Source: CBFIDA01 sp965661085 (GTDB taxonomy: Bacteria; Pseudomonadota; Gammaproteobacteria; Comchoanobacterales; Comchoanobacteraceae). Taken from it: a DNA stretch of 64,000 nt. A program made the translations under genes and the position numbers. Positions 1 through 8,026 of this stretch are shown here, in pieces. Within the stretch, counting starts at the first letter, position 1; each line of letters opens with the position of its first letter. Below the pieces are notes generated by a model, which was not told the origin of the DNA, did no database searches, and saw only the letters and a program-made list of their open reading frames with translations. The DNA lies in assembly GCA_965661085.1 (NCBI GenBank), contig CBFIDA010000006.1:21083-85082 (forward strand), written 5' to 3'.

Positions 1-48
1 CGCCGATGGCGTACGCGCAGGATGGCGGCATGTTTGTGGCTCAGGGAG

Positions 49-744
49 TTAGGATGCGCTGAAGTGTTGGCGCAGCGCTTTGATGTTGGCGACGGTGTCA
101 TGGCTGCTTTGGCCAAACAATGCTGCGCCCGCAACGAATCGGTTGGCGCCAGCGGCCAATGCTTGTGGCAGGGTCGTGCTGTTGATGCCGCCATCGACAG
201 TCAGTTGCGTGGCCAGTTGGTGGGTGTCGATGTGTTGGCGCACTTGGGTGATTTTTGGCAAGGCCTCGGCCATGAAGGCTTGGCCGCCAAAGCCTGGTTG
301 GACGGTCATCATCAGTGCCTCGTCGCACAGGTTCAAATGTGGCAACCAAGCTGTCAGATCTTCGTTCGGCTTGAAAGCCAGCCCTGATTGGCAGCCAAGG
401 CTGCGAATGTGTGCCAAAATTGTTTCAGGTTGGTTGCATGCAGATGGATGGACCGTGAGGGTGGTGGCACCTGCCTGGGCAAACGCTTCAAGCATGTTGC
501 CCAGGGGGTTGATCATCAGGTGTACGTCGATGGGGGCGGTGATGCCATGATCACGCAGTGCTTGGCACAGCATGGGGCCAAAACTCAGGTTGGGGACATA
601 ATGGTTGTCCATCACGTCAAAGTGGATGCGATCTGCACCGTTCGACAGTGCATGGGCGCAAACGGCACCCAGTGCGGCACCATTGGCCGCCAAAATGGAA
701 GCCGATAAGGCATATGGCAGTTGAGCGTGATCACGAAGCGTCAT
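49..744 (-). CDS. rpe: ribulose-phosphate 3-epimerase
   Basis: Interconverts ribulose 5-phosphate and xylulose 5-phosphate in the cytosolic pentose phosphate pathway. The 231-residue protein has the TIM-barrel family motifs: SASIL near residue 14, HFDVMDNHYVPN with metal-binding His41 and Asp43, VHLMI, the VQPGFGGQ phosphate loop and VDGGIN near the C-terminus. The reading frame stays open upstream to 963, but that extension overlaps a separate signal-peptide protein and has no family similarity, so I use the ATG at 744. It lies 11 bp after the small secreted gene and is probably cotranscribed with djlA. rpiA of the same pathway is at 23.1 kb. Confidence 0.95.
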   Translation of the reverse strand: MTLRDHAQLPYALSASILAANGAALGAVCAHALSNGADRIHFDVMDNHYVPNLSFGPMLCQALRDHGITAPIDVHLMINPLGNMLEAFAQAGATTLTVHPSACNQPETILAHIRSLGCQSGLAFKPNEDLTAWLPHLNLCDEALMMTVQPGFGGQAFMAEALPKITQVRQHIDTHQLATQLTVDGGINSTTLPQALAAGANRFVAGAALFGQSSHDTVANIKALRQHFSAS

Positions 745-755
745 GGTGGTGGTCC

Positions 756-1058
756 TCAGCGAGAGACGAGCTTGGGCAAAACATGCTGGCATTGCATGAG
801 GTGTTGCCACCACAACCAAACTTGGTGCCAGGTATGGGTGTCGGGGCACGTTGGAATTGATTGTGCCATCAGTGCGTCCCAGGCTGCACATGGGCATGAC
901 TGTGGTTTGACGGTAGGTCGGCACCACCCCTGCCAACTGCCATGGTCTTGTGTTTGCAAGCATGCCTGAAAATGATCAATCCGCAAGTAGGGCGGCGGCG
1001 TCAGCGCATGGATAGACGTCATACACAGGGTCAACGTTAAAAGCATGAGGGTGCGCAT
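756..1058 (-). CDS. small secreted cysteine-containing protein
   Basis: A 100-residue protein with a clear N-terminal signal peptide (MRTLMLLTLTLCMTSIHA, cleavage probably after SIHA). The mature part is short, rich in Trp, Gln and His, and carries five Cys (FQACL, GWCRP, QSCPCA, PTCPD), which would suit periplasmic disulfides. A GGAG ribosome site sits 8 bp before the ATG. I recall similar short secreted proteins with an FxAC...W.C.P..P..C pattern in Legionella-type genomes, but cannot name a family. It lies between djlA and rpe in the same orientation. Function unknown. Confidence 0.7.
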   Translation of the reverse strand: MRTLMLLTLTLCMTSIHALTPPPYLRIDHFQACLQTQDHGSWQGWCRPTVKPQSCPCAAWDALMAQSIPTCPDTHTWHQVWLWWQHLMQCQHVLPKLVSR

Positions 1059-1086
1059 GATCTGTACTCCAAGTTGGGGTGGCTGT

Positions 1087-1911
1087 TCATTTGCGACCTC
1101 GACTTTTGCGTATGAGGTCGTATGCGTTTTGGATGTTGCCTGCTTTTTCGGTGGCCATTTTGATCATTTCCTCAGGCAGGCCTTTGGCCATCAGGCGGTC
1201 TGGATGATGCTCACCCATCAATTTGTGATATTTCTTTTTGAGGGTTTGGTCGCTGTCTTGTGGGGTGGCACCCAAAGTCTGATAGGCTGCATCAAGTTGA
1301 TGGGGGGCAGCGGTTTGTCGTTGATGTCTGCCGCCATGGGCGTGCTCAAATCCAAAGCCTTGTTGGAAGCCACCAAATTGCATTTGAATGCCCAAGCTCT
1401 GACAGATGGTTTCGAGCATGCGCTGTTTTTGGGGGGACAAGGTGCCATCGGCTTGCGCGGTTTGAATTTGAAAGTCCAAAAACATGCGCAACAAAATGAA
1501 ATTGCCTGCCACGGCGTGTTTGAGCTGTACCAACGCAGCCTGCAGTTGAAAGTCGGGTTGTTTGCCACGATTGAATGCGGCTCGGGCTTCCTGTCTTTGC
1601 TGGGCAGACATGCGGCATTGGCGCATGGCACTTTGTGCGATTTCAATTTCTTGCGCGGTCACGACACCATCGGCTTTGGCCAAGTGTCCCATCACCGCAA
1701 ACGTGACATCAAAAAAAACCTGTTGGGTGGCGCTGCGCTGCTGGTGTGCATGGGTGAATTGAAATGGGATGCCTTGCAGCAGCTGTCGGAGTGCGCGGTC
1801 AAAACGATGCCCCATCCAACCCCCAAACATCAGGCCCAAAAGGCTGATGCCCAGTGCTTTGCCGAAAAGGTAACCCAAAAGGCCGCCAAAAAATGTACCA
1901 AAACCAATCAT
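1087..1911 (-). CDS. djlA: membrane-anchored DnaJ-like co-chaperone DjlA
   Basis: A type III membrane co-chaperone that stimulates the DnaK ATPase from the inner membrane. The 274 residues match the usual length. A Gly-rich single transmembrane segment at residues 4-32 (FGTFFGGLLGYLFGKALG) is followed by a TerB-like helical region beginning VTFAVMGHLAKADGVVTAQE, and by a C-terminal J domain with the essential HPD tripeptide (GEHHPDRL, about residues 234-240). It heads a minus-strand group with the small secreted protein and rpe. Confidence 0.95.
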   Translation of the reverse strand: MIGFGTFFGGLLGYLFGKALGISLLGLMFGGWMGHRFDRALRQLLQGIPFQFTHAHQQRSATQQVFFDVTFAVMGHLAKADGVVTAQEIEIAQSAMRQCRMSAQQRQEARAAFNRGKQPDFQLQAALVQLKHAVAGNFILLRMFLDFQIQTAQADGTLSPQKQRMLETICQSLGIQMQFGGFQQGFGFEHAHGGRHQRQTAAPHQLDAAYQTLGATPQDSDQTLKKKYHKLMGEHHPDRLMAKGLPEEMIKMATEKAGNIQNAYDLIRKSRGRK

Positions 1912-2096
1912 GTCGCCATGGTACGCGTTTTTTTCAAAAAAGCCAATGGTTGTGGCCAGATCCTAAGTTCTCCAGGTCTGTTCCAACAAAAAAGCATCAA
2001 ACATGCAATTCTGACGCCTCTGTCCAAGCCTAGATTTTGACCACATGCCACGCCAGGCGTTTGCTGGCACAGCCCTGTGGTCTGCGCAGGGGTGTC

Positions 2097-2125
2097 TTGA
2101 TTGCGTCAAATACGCATGCTATGCT
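2097..2125 (+). promoter_or_regulatory. putative sigma-70 promoter before nfeD
   Basis: TTGATT at 2097-2102 and TATGCT at 2120-2125 are separated by 17 bp. Transcription would begin at about 2132, which is the most likely ATG of the NfeD gene, so the message would be leaderless or the promoter is fortuitous. Confidence 0.4.
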
Positions 2126-2131
2126 TTGACC

Positions 2132-2599
2132 ATGATGACAACTGAATGGAATGCATACGCATGGGCCGGTCTTGGGCTTGTGTTGATTTTAATGGACATC
2201 AAATTGGCGCAAACCGTGGTGCTGTTTTTGGTGGGTTTGGCTGCATTGTCGGTGGGCATGACGGTGTCGTGGATGCCTGCCATGGCTTTGGCCGAACAGT
2301 TCAAATGGTTCATGGGCGCGACGCTGCTATGGACCTTGCTGCTTTGGCGGCCACTTCAGCGCTACAAACACCACAACAGTGAAACGTTCCACAATTTGAA
2401 AGGGCGCACCATTGAGCTTGTGTCGCCGCACCTGTCGCCAGGCCAAAAGGGCCAGGGCAGATGGTCTGGCACGTTGGTGGATGTGATGCTGGATGCCGAT
2501 TTGGATCTGACGGTGACACCTTCAGATGATTTGGTCATTGTCCGTGTTGAGGGCACATTGTTTGTGATTGGACCCAAAACACAGCGGGACCGTCATTGA
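2132..2599 (+). CDS. NfeD-family membrane protein
   Basis: A short NfeD-type protein of 155 residues, the usual partner of an SPFH protein in membrane-domain quality control. The N-terminal half contains three hydrophobic segments (AYAWAGLGLVLILMDI, VVLFLVGLAALSVGMTVSW and WFMGATLLWTLLLW). The C-terminal half (about residues 90-150) looks like the OB-fold NfeD domain: LKGRTIELVSP, then GRWSGTLVDV and DLVIVRVEGTLFVI. The ATG at 2132 is chosen because the segment upstream is Cys-rich and not family-like. The SPFH gene begins 25 bp downstream, so the two form an operon. Confidence 0.85.
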   Translation: MMTTEWNAYAWAGLGLVLILMDIKLAQTVVLFLVGLAALSVGMTVSWMPAMALAEQFKWFMGATLLWTLLLWRPLQRYKHHNSETFHNLKGRTIELVSPHLSPGQKGQGRWSGTLVDVMLDADLDLTVTPSDDLVIVRVEGTLFVIGPKTQRDRH

Positions 2600-2624
2600 A
2601 CAATGCAAGCATGAGGAGCAAAAA

Positions 2625-3554
2625 ATGTTGGGTGGTGAGTTGACGGTCATTGTGTTGGCCTTTTTGTTGTTGTTGGTGGTCAAGGGGGTCAAGATTGTGC
2701 CACAACAACAGGCGTTTGTGGTTGAGCGCTTGGGTAAGTTTGACCGGGTGTTGGAGCCTGGTTTGGCATTTTTGGTGCCAGGCATTGAACGGGTCAGTTA
2801 TCGGCACTCATTGAAAGAAGTGGCCACAGGTGTGCCAGAGCAAACGGTCATCACCAAAGACAACGTGCCATTGGTCATCGATGGCATTCTGTATACACGT
2901 ATCTTGGATCCACGTGCGGCGTCGTATGGCGTGGCCAACGTCAATTTTGCCATCACACAGTTGGCGCAAACGACCATGCGTGCTGAAATCGGTAAAATCA
3001 CACTCGACAAAACCTTTGAGGAGCGTGATGCCATCAACGCCAACATTGTGACCGCAATCAATGAGGCCACATCCATTTGGGGCATCCAATGTATGCGGTA
3101 TGAAATTCGTGACATCAAGCCGCCACAAGATGTGCTGGACGCCATGCAACTTCAAATGACTGCCGAACGTCAAAAAAGGGCAAGGGTTCTGGAATCTGAA
3201 GGGCAAAGACAGTCTGAAATCAATCGTGCTGAGGGCGAAAAGCGTGCAGTGGTCTTGGCGTCTGAAGCCATCATGACCGAGCAAATCAACAAGGCCAAAG
3301 GTGAAGCCGAAGCGATCCTGACCGTTGCCAATGCCACGGCAGAAGGGTTGAAGGTTGTGGCAAAAGCCATCGGTGAGCAGGGTGGTGTGGATGCGGTGTC
3401 CATGCGGGTGGCCGAACAATATGTGGACGCATTCAGACAGCTTGCACAAACCAACAACACGGTGTTGTTGCCAGCCGACATGACCAACCCAGGTGGCATG
3501 GTGGCGCAAGCCCTGACGATTTTCCAATCACTCAAAACTGCCGCCGATAAGTGA
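2625..3554 (+). CDS. SPFH/stomatin-like membrane protease partner (QmcA family)
   Basis: A 309-residue SPFH (stomatin/prohibitin) protein. It has one N-terminal transmembrane helix (LTVIVLAFLLLLVVKGV), the SPFH domain beginning VPQQQAFVVERLGKF, the typical VTKDNV-like stretch VITKDNVPLVIDGI, and a long Ala/Glu-rich coiled coil (AERQKRARVLESEGQRQSEI) ending in a short hydrophobic tail. Such proteins form large ring-shaped microdomains in the inner membrane and bind NfeD or FtsH. A GAGGAG site lies 7 bp before the ATG. It pairs with the preceding nfeD gene. Confidence 0.92.
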   Translation: MLGGELTVIVLAFLLLLVVKGVKIVPQQQAFVVERLGKFDRVLEPGLAFLVPGIERVSYRHSLKEVATGVPEQTVITKDNVPLVIDGILYTRILDPRAASYGVANVNFAITQLAQTTMRAEIGKITLDKTFEERDAINANIVTAINEATSIWGIQCMRYEIRDIKPPQDVLDAMQLQMTAERQKRARVLESEGQRQSEINRAEGEKRAVVLASEAIMTEQINKAKGEAEAILTVANATAEGLKVVAKAIGEQGGVDAVSMRVAEQYVDAFRQLAQTNNTVLLPADMTNPGGMVAQALTIFQSLKTAADK

Positions 3555-3636
3555 CGACTGAAGGCCGCGACAGTGACTTGCAAACCATGCTGAAAACGCG
3601 CATGATGATGCCAGGACATGATGAGGGAGTTGAGAC

Positions 3637-4263
3637 ATGTTGGACACAATGGTGAGTTTGGTGCATGGCATCAAAAGTTCTTTGATGCACAATGGGCCTT
3701 TTTTGCTCTCTGTGGTCGGATTGCTTTGGGGCATCAATTTGGTCAACAGCATGATTGGCTATCGTCTCAATGTTTTTGGCATTTTACCACGGCATCCTTG
3801 GGGCTTGGTTGGCATTTTCACCGCACCTTTTTTGCATGGCAGCTTCAATCACCTTTTTATGAACTCGGTGCTGATGTTGGCATTGGGCGGTTTGTTGATG
3901 ATGGGTGGGCTACAAGTCTTCATTGAGGTTTCGGTGTTGATCACCTTGTTGTCTGGCATCATGACCTGGTTTTTTGGCCGAAAAGCCCTGCATGTTGGTT
4001 CCAGTGCGGTGATCATGGGCTATTGGGGTTACATGCTTGTCAATGCTTATCAGCATCCCACTTTGTTGGCCATTTTGTTGGGTGGGGCGTGTTTCTACTA
4101 TTTTACAGAAATGGCCGTCAACCTCATGCCTTCTGAGCCTGGTGTGTCTTGGGAAGGTCACTGTTTTGGGTTCATCGCGGGCATTTTGGTCAGCATCTTT
4201 CACGTGCCGTTTTTCAATTGGTTTGCTGAAGTTTTTTTGCGCCATGTGCAGGTCGCCAGCTGA
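3637..4263 (+). CDS. rhomboid-family intramembrane serine protease
   Basis: A six-helix membrane protein of 208 residues. The catalytic dyad is visible as GSSAVIMG (Ser123 in the GxS motif) and His175 in GHCFGFIAGI. The family N-terminal HGSFNHLFMN motif is at 68-76. Rhomboids cleave transmembrane substrates inside the bilayer; the substrate cannot be told from sequence. The gene follows the SPFH gene by about 80 bp and has a GAG-type ribosome site just before the ATG. Proximity to SPFH/NfeD suggests membrane-protein quality control, which is inference. Confidence 0.88.
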   Translation: MLDTMVSLVHGIKSSLMHNGPFLLSVVGLLWGINLVNSMIGYRLNVFGILPRHPWGLVGIFTAPFLHGSFNHLFMNSVLMLALGGLLMMGGLQVFIEVSVLITLLSGIMTWFFGRKALHVGSSAVIMGYWGYMLVNAYQHPTLLAILLGGACFYYFTEMAVNLMPSEPGVSWEGHCFGFIAGILVSIFHVPFFNWFAEVFLRHVQVAS

Positions 4264-4269
4264 GTCACG

Positions 4270-4761
4270 TCAGGCAAAAAACTCCACCAAATGCACCCGG
4301 GCACCCGAGGTGTGTATGAAATCTGAGCGGCGGCCCATCAAGTTGGTGTGTGTGGCCTTTAAATAAGCAAAACGTTGTCGCTGCCAAGTTTTTTGAAACA
4401 ACAACCGACCCAGAGGTTGATCGTTGAGCCTTGTGAATGCCTGGGATGTGGGGCTGTTTGGATTGGCCTCCAGCCATGAAAAGCACACCATCTTTTCCAA
4501 TGTTGTGTGTACCTGAATGGTGACACCACGACAGTGCTTGGGTTGAAATGATGTCAGGCCGTGCATCATCAGGCTACGCTTGGGCATGTCAAGGTGGGTG
4601 AGGGTCGTTCGATGCCCGTGGCGCTCAAACCATGCTGTTGTTGAAGTGGGATCATGCAGCGGTGGCAGAGCCTGAAAGCCATGTGGCGTCTGTGATGTGG
4701 ACGTGTGCCATGCTGTCGTCTGTGGAATCAGAGCAAGGCATTGGCTGCAATGGGGTGACAT
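4270..4761 (-). CDS. ubiC: chorismate--pyruvate lyase
   Basis: Cleaves chorismate to 4-hydroxybenzoate and pyruvate, the first committed step of ubiquinone synthesis. The 163 residues match the family's usual ~165. The C-terminal half is diagnostic: a central CRGVTIQV strand, then QPLGRLLF, LMGRRSDF and VHLVEFFA, corresponding to the LGRYLF, WGRRS and LTELF blocks of the E. coli enzyme; the last carries the conserved Glu. The N-terminal third is diverged, with a CxxC-like CSQC near residue 5. The frame is open further upstream but the ATG at 4761 gives the family length. Its product is the substrate of ubiA at 5.6 kb. Confidence 0.8.
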   Translation of the reverse strand: MSPHCSQCLALIPQTTAWHTSTSQTPHGFQALPPLHDPTSTTAWFERHGHRTTLTHLDMPKRSLMMHGLTSFQPKHCRGVTIQVHTTLEKMVCFSWLEANPNSPTSQAFTRLNDQPLGRLLFQKTWQRQRFAYLKATHTNLMGRRSDFIHTSGARVHLVEFFA

Positions 4762-4912
4762 GGCGCTTCTCTTGAAAAGTTTCAACCATTGTAGGCGGTC
4801 CAAGTCCCTCTGTCGATGGGATGGATCACCCAGCGCATGCCGACACTGCAGCGGGGCATTTTGTTTTTTTGTGTGTGATGTGGCACAATGATGTTTTTTG
4901 GGGAATTTGAAC

Positions 4913-5617
4913 ATGTTGCGTCACCTATCTTGGCAATTCATGGGTGTGTGTGTGTGGCATGTGTCTGTCTTGGCAGCCGCATGCCCAGCACCTCAAGGTG
5001 GGCCTGAAGGGTTCATGGCCATGATGCAGCCGATCATTCAAGCTGAAAATCATAAGATTGCACAGTCGCGTGCACAATTGCAGCATTGGCGCCAACAGCT
5101 TGATCTCGGTCAGCCATTGACCATCGATGCGCGCATGGCTTTGGCCAAGCTGTCAGGCGTTTACCAAGTGACTTTCACGCACAACACGCGTGCGGTGATA
5201 GCGGCTTTGCTTGTGCGCGTTGACACAGTCCCCATGGGGTTGGCTTTGGCGCAGGCTGCCAATGAGTCGGCCTGGGGCACGTCACGTTTTGCACAACAAG
5301 GCTGCAATTATTTTGGCCAATGGTGTCACAGGCCTGGGTGTGGTTTGGTGCCACAGCAAAGAGCACCGAATGCCACACATGAAGTGCGCCGTTTTAAAAC
5401 CGCTGCCGACAGCGTCGCTGCCTACATGCGCAATCTCAACCGCAACCCTGCTTATCAAGACTTCCGGCAGCAACGACTGGCATTGCGCCGAGCCAAAGCG
5501 CCACTGACGGGACAAGCGTTGGTACACACGATGGCACCTTACACGCGCCAAAACCCAGAATATGGCCGCATTTTGGCGCACATGCTGGCGCGTCATCACA
5601 TGGATCAGCGAGGGTAA
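4913..5617 (+). CDS. Bax-like glucosaminidase-domain exported protein
   Basis: A 234-residue secreted or periplasmic protein of the glucosaminidase (Bax/FlgJ-like, GH73) superfamily, expected to cut beta-1,4 linkages of peptidoglycan. After a signal segment (WQFMGVCVWHVSVLAAA) comes a helical linker and then the catalytic domain: LALAQAANESAWGTSRFA with the catalytic Glu, and NYFGQWC. It ends with the AYMRNLNRNPAYQDFR segment typical of Bax. GGGG about 9 bp before the ATG serves as ribosome site. ubiA begins 4 bp after the stop. Confidence 0.85.
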   Translation: MLRHLSWQFMGVCVWHVSVLAAACPAPQGGPEGFMAMMQPIIQAENHKIAQSRAQLQHWRQQLDLGQPLTIDARMALAKLSGVYQVTFTHNTRAVIAALLVRVDTVPMGLALAQAANESAWGTSRFAQQGCNYFGQWCHRPGCGLVPQQRAPNATHEVRRFKTAADSVAAYMRNLNRNPAYQDFRQQRLALRRAKAPLTGQALVHTMAPYTRQNPEYGRILAHMLARHHMDQRG

Positions 5618-5621
5618 AGGC

Positions 5622-6473
5622 ATGCAATGGTTGCGCTATGTGCATTTGGCACGTGTTCATCAGCCCATTGGTTACGCATTGCTGCTGTGGCCAACTTTGT
5701 GGGGATTGTGGGTTGGTTTTTCTGGCATGCCACCATGGCCGATGTTGCTGGTGTTTGTTGCGGGGGTGTTGGTCACCCGTTCTGCAGGTTGCATCATCAA
5801 TGACATGGCCGATCGTGACATCGATCAACATGTGGTGCGTACCGCACAGCGTCCATTGGCCAACGGCACGATGACCATGCGTGAAGCCTGGTGTTGTCTG
5901 GGGGTGTTGTGTGCCGTGGCGGGGGGGCTGGCCATCAGCCTTGGCATGCACGTCATGCTATGGGGCTTGCCTGCTGTGGCATTGATGGTGCTCTATCCCT
6001 TTGCCAAACGCTGGTTTTTCTGCCCACAGTTGTTTTTGAGTTTGGCCTTTTCGTGGAGTGTGGTGTTGGCATGGCGGGTGTCAGGTCAGCCGATGACCGC
6101 GCCATTGCTGTGGTGGCTGTTTGCCGCCAATGTCTTTTGGACCGTGGCCTACGACACGCTGTATGCCATGGCCGATAAGCCTGAAGATTTGCAATTGCGC
6201 ATGCATTCTTTTGCCATCACCTTGGGAGAGCATGATCATTTTGGTGTGGGGGTGTGCTACGCGTTGATGATGACTTGTTGGTGTGGTGTGCTGTATCGTT
6301 TGGCAGCGCCTGCCTCGGCATGGTTGTGCTTTGTGTTGGCCGCCTGTGATGCAACAGCATTGTGGTGGTCTTGCCGTGCACGGTGTCCGCAAGCATGTTT
6401 TGCTGCATTCTTGGCCAATGCTCGAGTGGGTGCTTGGTTGTGGTTGGCAGCTGCTGCAACATTTGTGTTTTAA
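5622..6473 (+). CDS. ubiA: 4-hydroxybenzoate polyprenyltransferase
   Basis: Inner-membrane enzyme that attaches the polyprenyl tail to 4-hydroxybenzoate in ubiquinone synthesis. The 283 residues contain about nine hydrophobic segments and both aspartate-rich motifs: NDMADRDID at 60-68 and DTLYAMADKPED near 180-191. RTAQRPLA follows the first motif as in the family. The ATG at 5622 directly follows the Bax-like gene, and the longer upstream frame is only its 3' end. With ubiC (4.3 kb, opposite strand) and ubiH (29.4 kb), the window holds three ubiquinone genes. Confidence 0.95.
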   Translation: MQWLRYVHLARVHQPIGYALLLWPTLWGLWVGFSGMPPWPMLLVFVAGVLVTRSAGCIINDMADRDIDQHVVRTAQRPLANGTMTMREAWCCLGVLCAVAGGLAISLGMHVMLWGLPAVALMVLYPFAKRWFFCPQLFLSLAFSWSVVLAWRVSGQPMTAPLLWWLFAANVFWTVAYDTLYAMADKPEDLQLRMHSFAITLGEHDHFGVGVCYALMMTCWCGVLYRLAAPASAWLCFVLAACDATALWWSCRARCPQACFAAFLANARVGAWLWLAAAATFVF

Positions 6474-6503
6474 ATCATGACTTTGTGCCAGACATGAAGT
6501 GCC

Positions 6504-6524
6504 TGTGGATAAAAATGTGGATAC
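6504..6524 (+). promoter_or_regulatory. two DnaA boxes upstream of rpoH
   Basis: TGTGGATAA at 6504-6512 is a perfect (inverted) TTATCCACA DnaA box. TGTGGATAC at 6516-6524 differs at one position. They lie in the same orientation 12 bp apart, about 45-65 bp before the rpoH -35 element. In E. coli DnaA binds the rpoH promoter region, so a regulatory role here is plausible. Confidence 0.5.
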
Positions 6525-6567
6525 TTTGTGTGTGGCTGGGATGCCGATGGCGCCGCATCATCAATGC

Positions 6568-6596
6568 TTGAAAAACACGGCAGCCAATGTTATAAT
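6568..6596 (+). promoter_or_regulatory. sigma-70 promoter of rpoH
   Basis: TTGAAA (6568-6573), a 17-bp spacer and a consensus TATAAT (6591-6596). The predicted start is near 6603, giving a 5' leader of about 29 nt before the ATG, too short for an extended thermosensor structure. Confidence 0.8.
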
Positions 6597-6631
6597 CTGG
6601 CTGTTATCAAATTTTAACGAAAAGGATGCAT

Positions 6632-7486
6632 ATGTCATCAACCTGTACCTTGCCCATCGATGGTTTGAGTCGTTATCTGCAACAGGCTTACGCTGCGCCG
6701 TTGTTGTCGCTGGCCGAAGAACAACAACTGGCCCGACGCTATCGCGATCACGATGATCGAGAGGCAGCGCGTCAATTGGTGTTTTCGCATGTGCGATTTG
6801 TGGTCCGCATGGCCCGTCATTATCAGGGATTTGGTTTGCCGATGGCCGATTTGGTGCAAGAAGGCACGGTGGGTCTCATGAAGGCGGTCAAACGTTTTGA
6901 TCCCGACATGGGGGTGCGCTTGGTTTCTTTTGCCATGCACTGGGTCAAATCTGAAATGCATGAGTTCATTCTGAAGAACTGGCGCATCGTCAAAGTGGCC
7001 ACCACCAAGTCTCAACGAAAATTGTTTTTCAATTTGCATAAGTTTCAAAAACAGCGTCAACACTTCTCAGCAGAAGACACCCAAGCCATTGCCGCATTTC
7101 TGAATGTGCCCGAGCACGAAGTGACGACCATGGCTCAGCGTTTGGCGTCTGGCAGTGAGTCGTCTGTGGACATGACCGTGGACAGTGAGCAAGGCTCACA
7201 TACGGTGCAACACGAAGCACTCGAAGACGACCGCTTCAATCCAGAAGATCAAGTCAACAACATGGACTGGGCCAGCAAACGTGATGCAGCACTGTATTTT
7301 GCCTTGGATCATTTGGATGCACGTGCGCGCGCCATCGTGCAACAGCGTTGGTTGAACGAAGACAAAACATCGCTCAGCAAGCTTGCTGAGCATTATGGTG
7401 TGTCCATCGCACGCATCGGTCAGATTGAAAAGCAAGCCATGGCCAAATTGCGCTTGTTGATGGGGCAAAATCTGTTGGCCGAGTAA
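6632..7486 (+). CDS. rpoH: RNA polymerase heat-shock sigma factor sigma-32
   Basis: Directs RNA polymerase to heat-shock promoters. The 284 residues contain sigma region 1.2/2 (LVFSHVRFVVRMARHYQGFGLPMADLVQEGTVGL in separate conserved blocks), region 2.4 VSFAMHWVKSEMHEF, the RpoH-box SQRKLFFNLHKF that marks this sigma class, and region 4 with ARIGQIEKQAMAKLR. Two in-frame ATGs (6626, 6632) exist; AAAGG abuts the first, so the second has the better spacing. Upstream lie a consensus promoter and DnaA boxes. A sigma-32-type promoter precedes ftsH at 37.8 kb in this same window. Confidence 0.96.
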   Translation: MSSTCTLPIDGLSRYLQQAYAAPLLSLAEEQQLARRYRDHDDREAARQLVFSHVRFVVRMARHYQGFGLPMADLVQEGTVGLMKAVKRFDPDMGVRLVSFAMHWVKSEMHEFILKNWRIVKVATTKSQRKLFFNLHKFQKQRQHFSAEDTQAIAAFLNVPEHEVTTMAQRLASGSESSVDMTVDSEQGSHTVQHEALEDDRFNPEDQVNNMDWASKRDAALYFALDHLDARARAIVQQRWLNEDKTSLSKLAEHYGVSIARIGQIEKQAMAKLRLLMGQNLLAE

Positions 7487-8026
7487 TCTTTTTGGCATGT
7501 CATCAAACACGTGATGTTGCACTTTGCAGTGCGGCGGTACTGGATGCCCATCATGGCTGAGTTTCTTGCAGCATCACAACGATGAGTGGGCACAGGTCAT
7601 CACGCCACGACATCGCGCTTGGGCTTTTCGATTTTGACCAGTGCTGTCTCATTGAAAAGTGCATGCAGCGTGCAATCATGAAGCACCCATCCAATCCGAA
7701 CCCATGACCACAGGTGGTGTTTATGATCCTTTGTGTCATGATCAATGTGTGGCGTGGTGCCAGGTTCCGTGGTGTGTCGAGGGGGGGCGAGAGCACACAT
7801 CAGATTCCGGCGTATGGGTTTTAAATGCTCTATTGTATGCAGGAATGACAATCGGGCAGTCAGCGGTTTTGGCTTGCAGGGTTGACAGCATGCTAAAAAT
7901 CAGCTAGGTTGAAATGAGAAACTGAGAGACTTGATCATGATGCATCAAATACGGCGACATAAACGGGGCAAATAAAGCCCCCAACCACACCTTTATGTTT
8001 TCCTGTATTGATTTTAGAGATCCATC
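7487..8026. other. intergenic region without a recognisable gene
   Basis: 540 bp between rpoH and the 459-aa membrane protein. Short open frames exist on both strands (for example 7551-7796 minus and 7659-7907 plus), but they overlap each other, lack ribosome sites and have no recognisable composition or motif. I see no terminator-like hairpin with a T-run after rpoH and no structured RNA I can name. Confidence 0.5.

Noticed and set aside
745..963. Upstream extension of the rpe reading frame
   Set aside because: It overlaps a better-supported signal-peptide gene in another frame and shows no family similarity.
7551..7907. Short ORFs on both strands after rpoH
   Set aside because: They overlap one another and lack ribosome sites and recognisable sequence.
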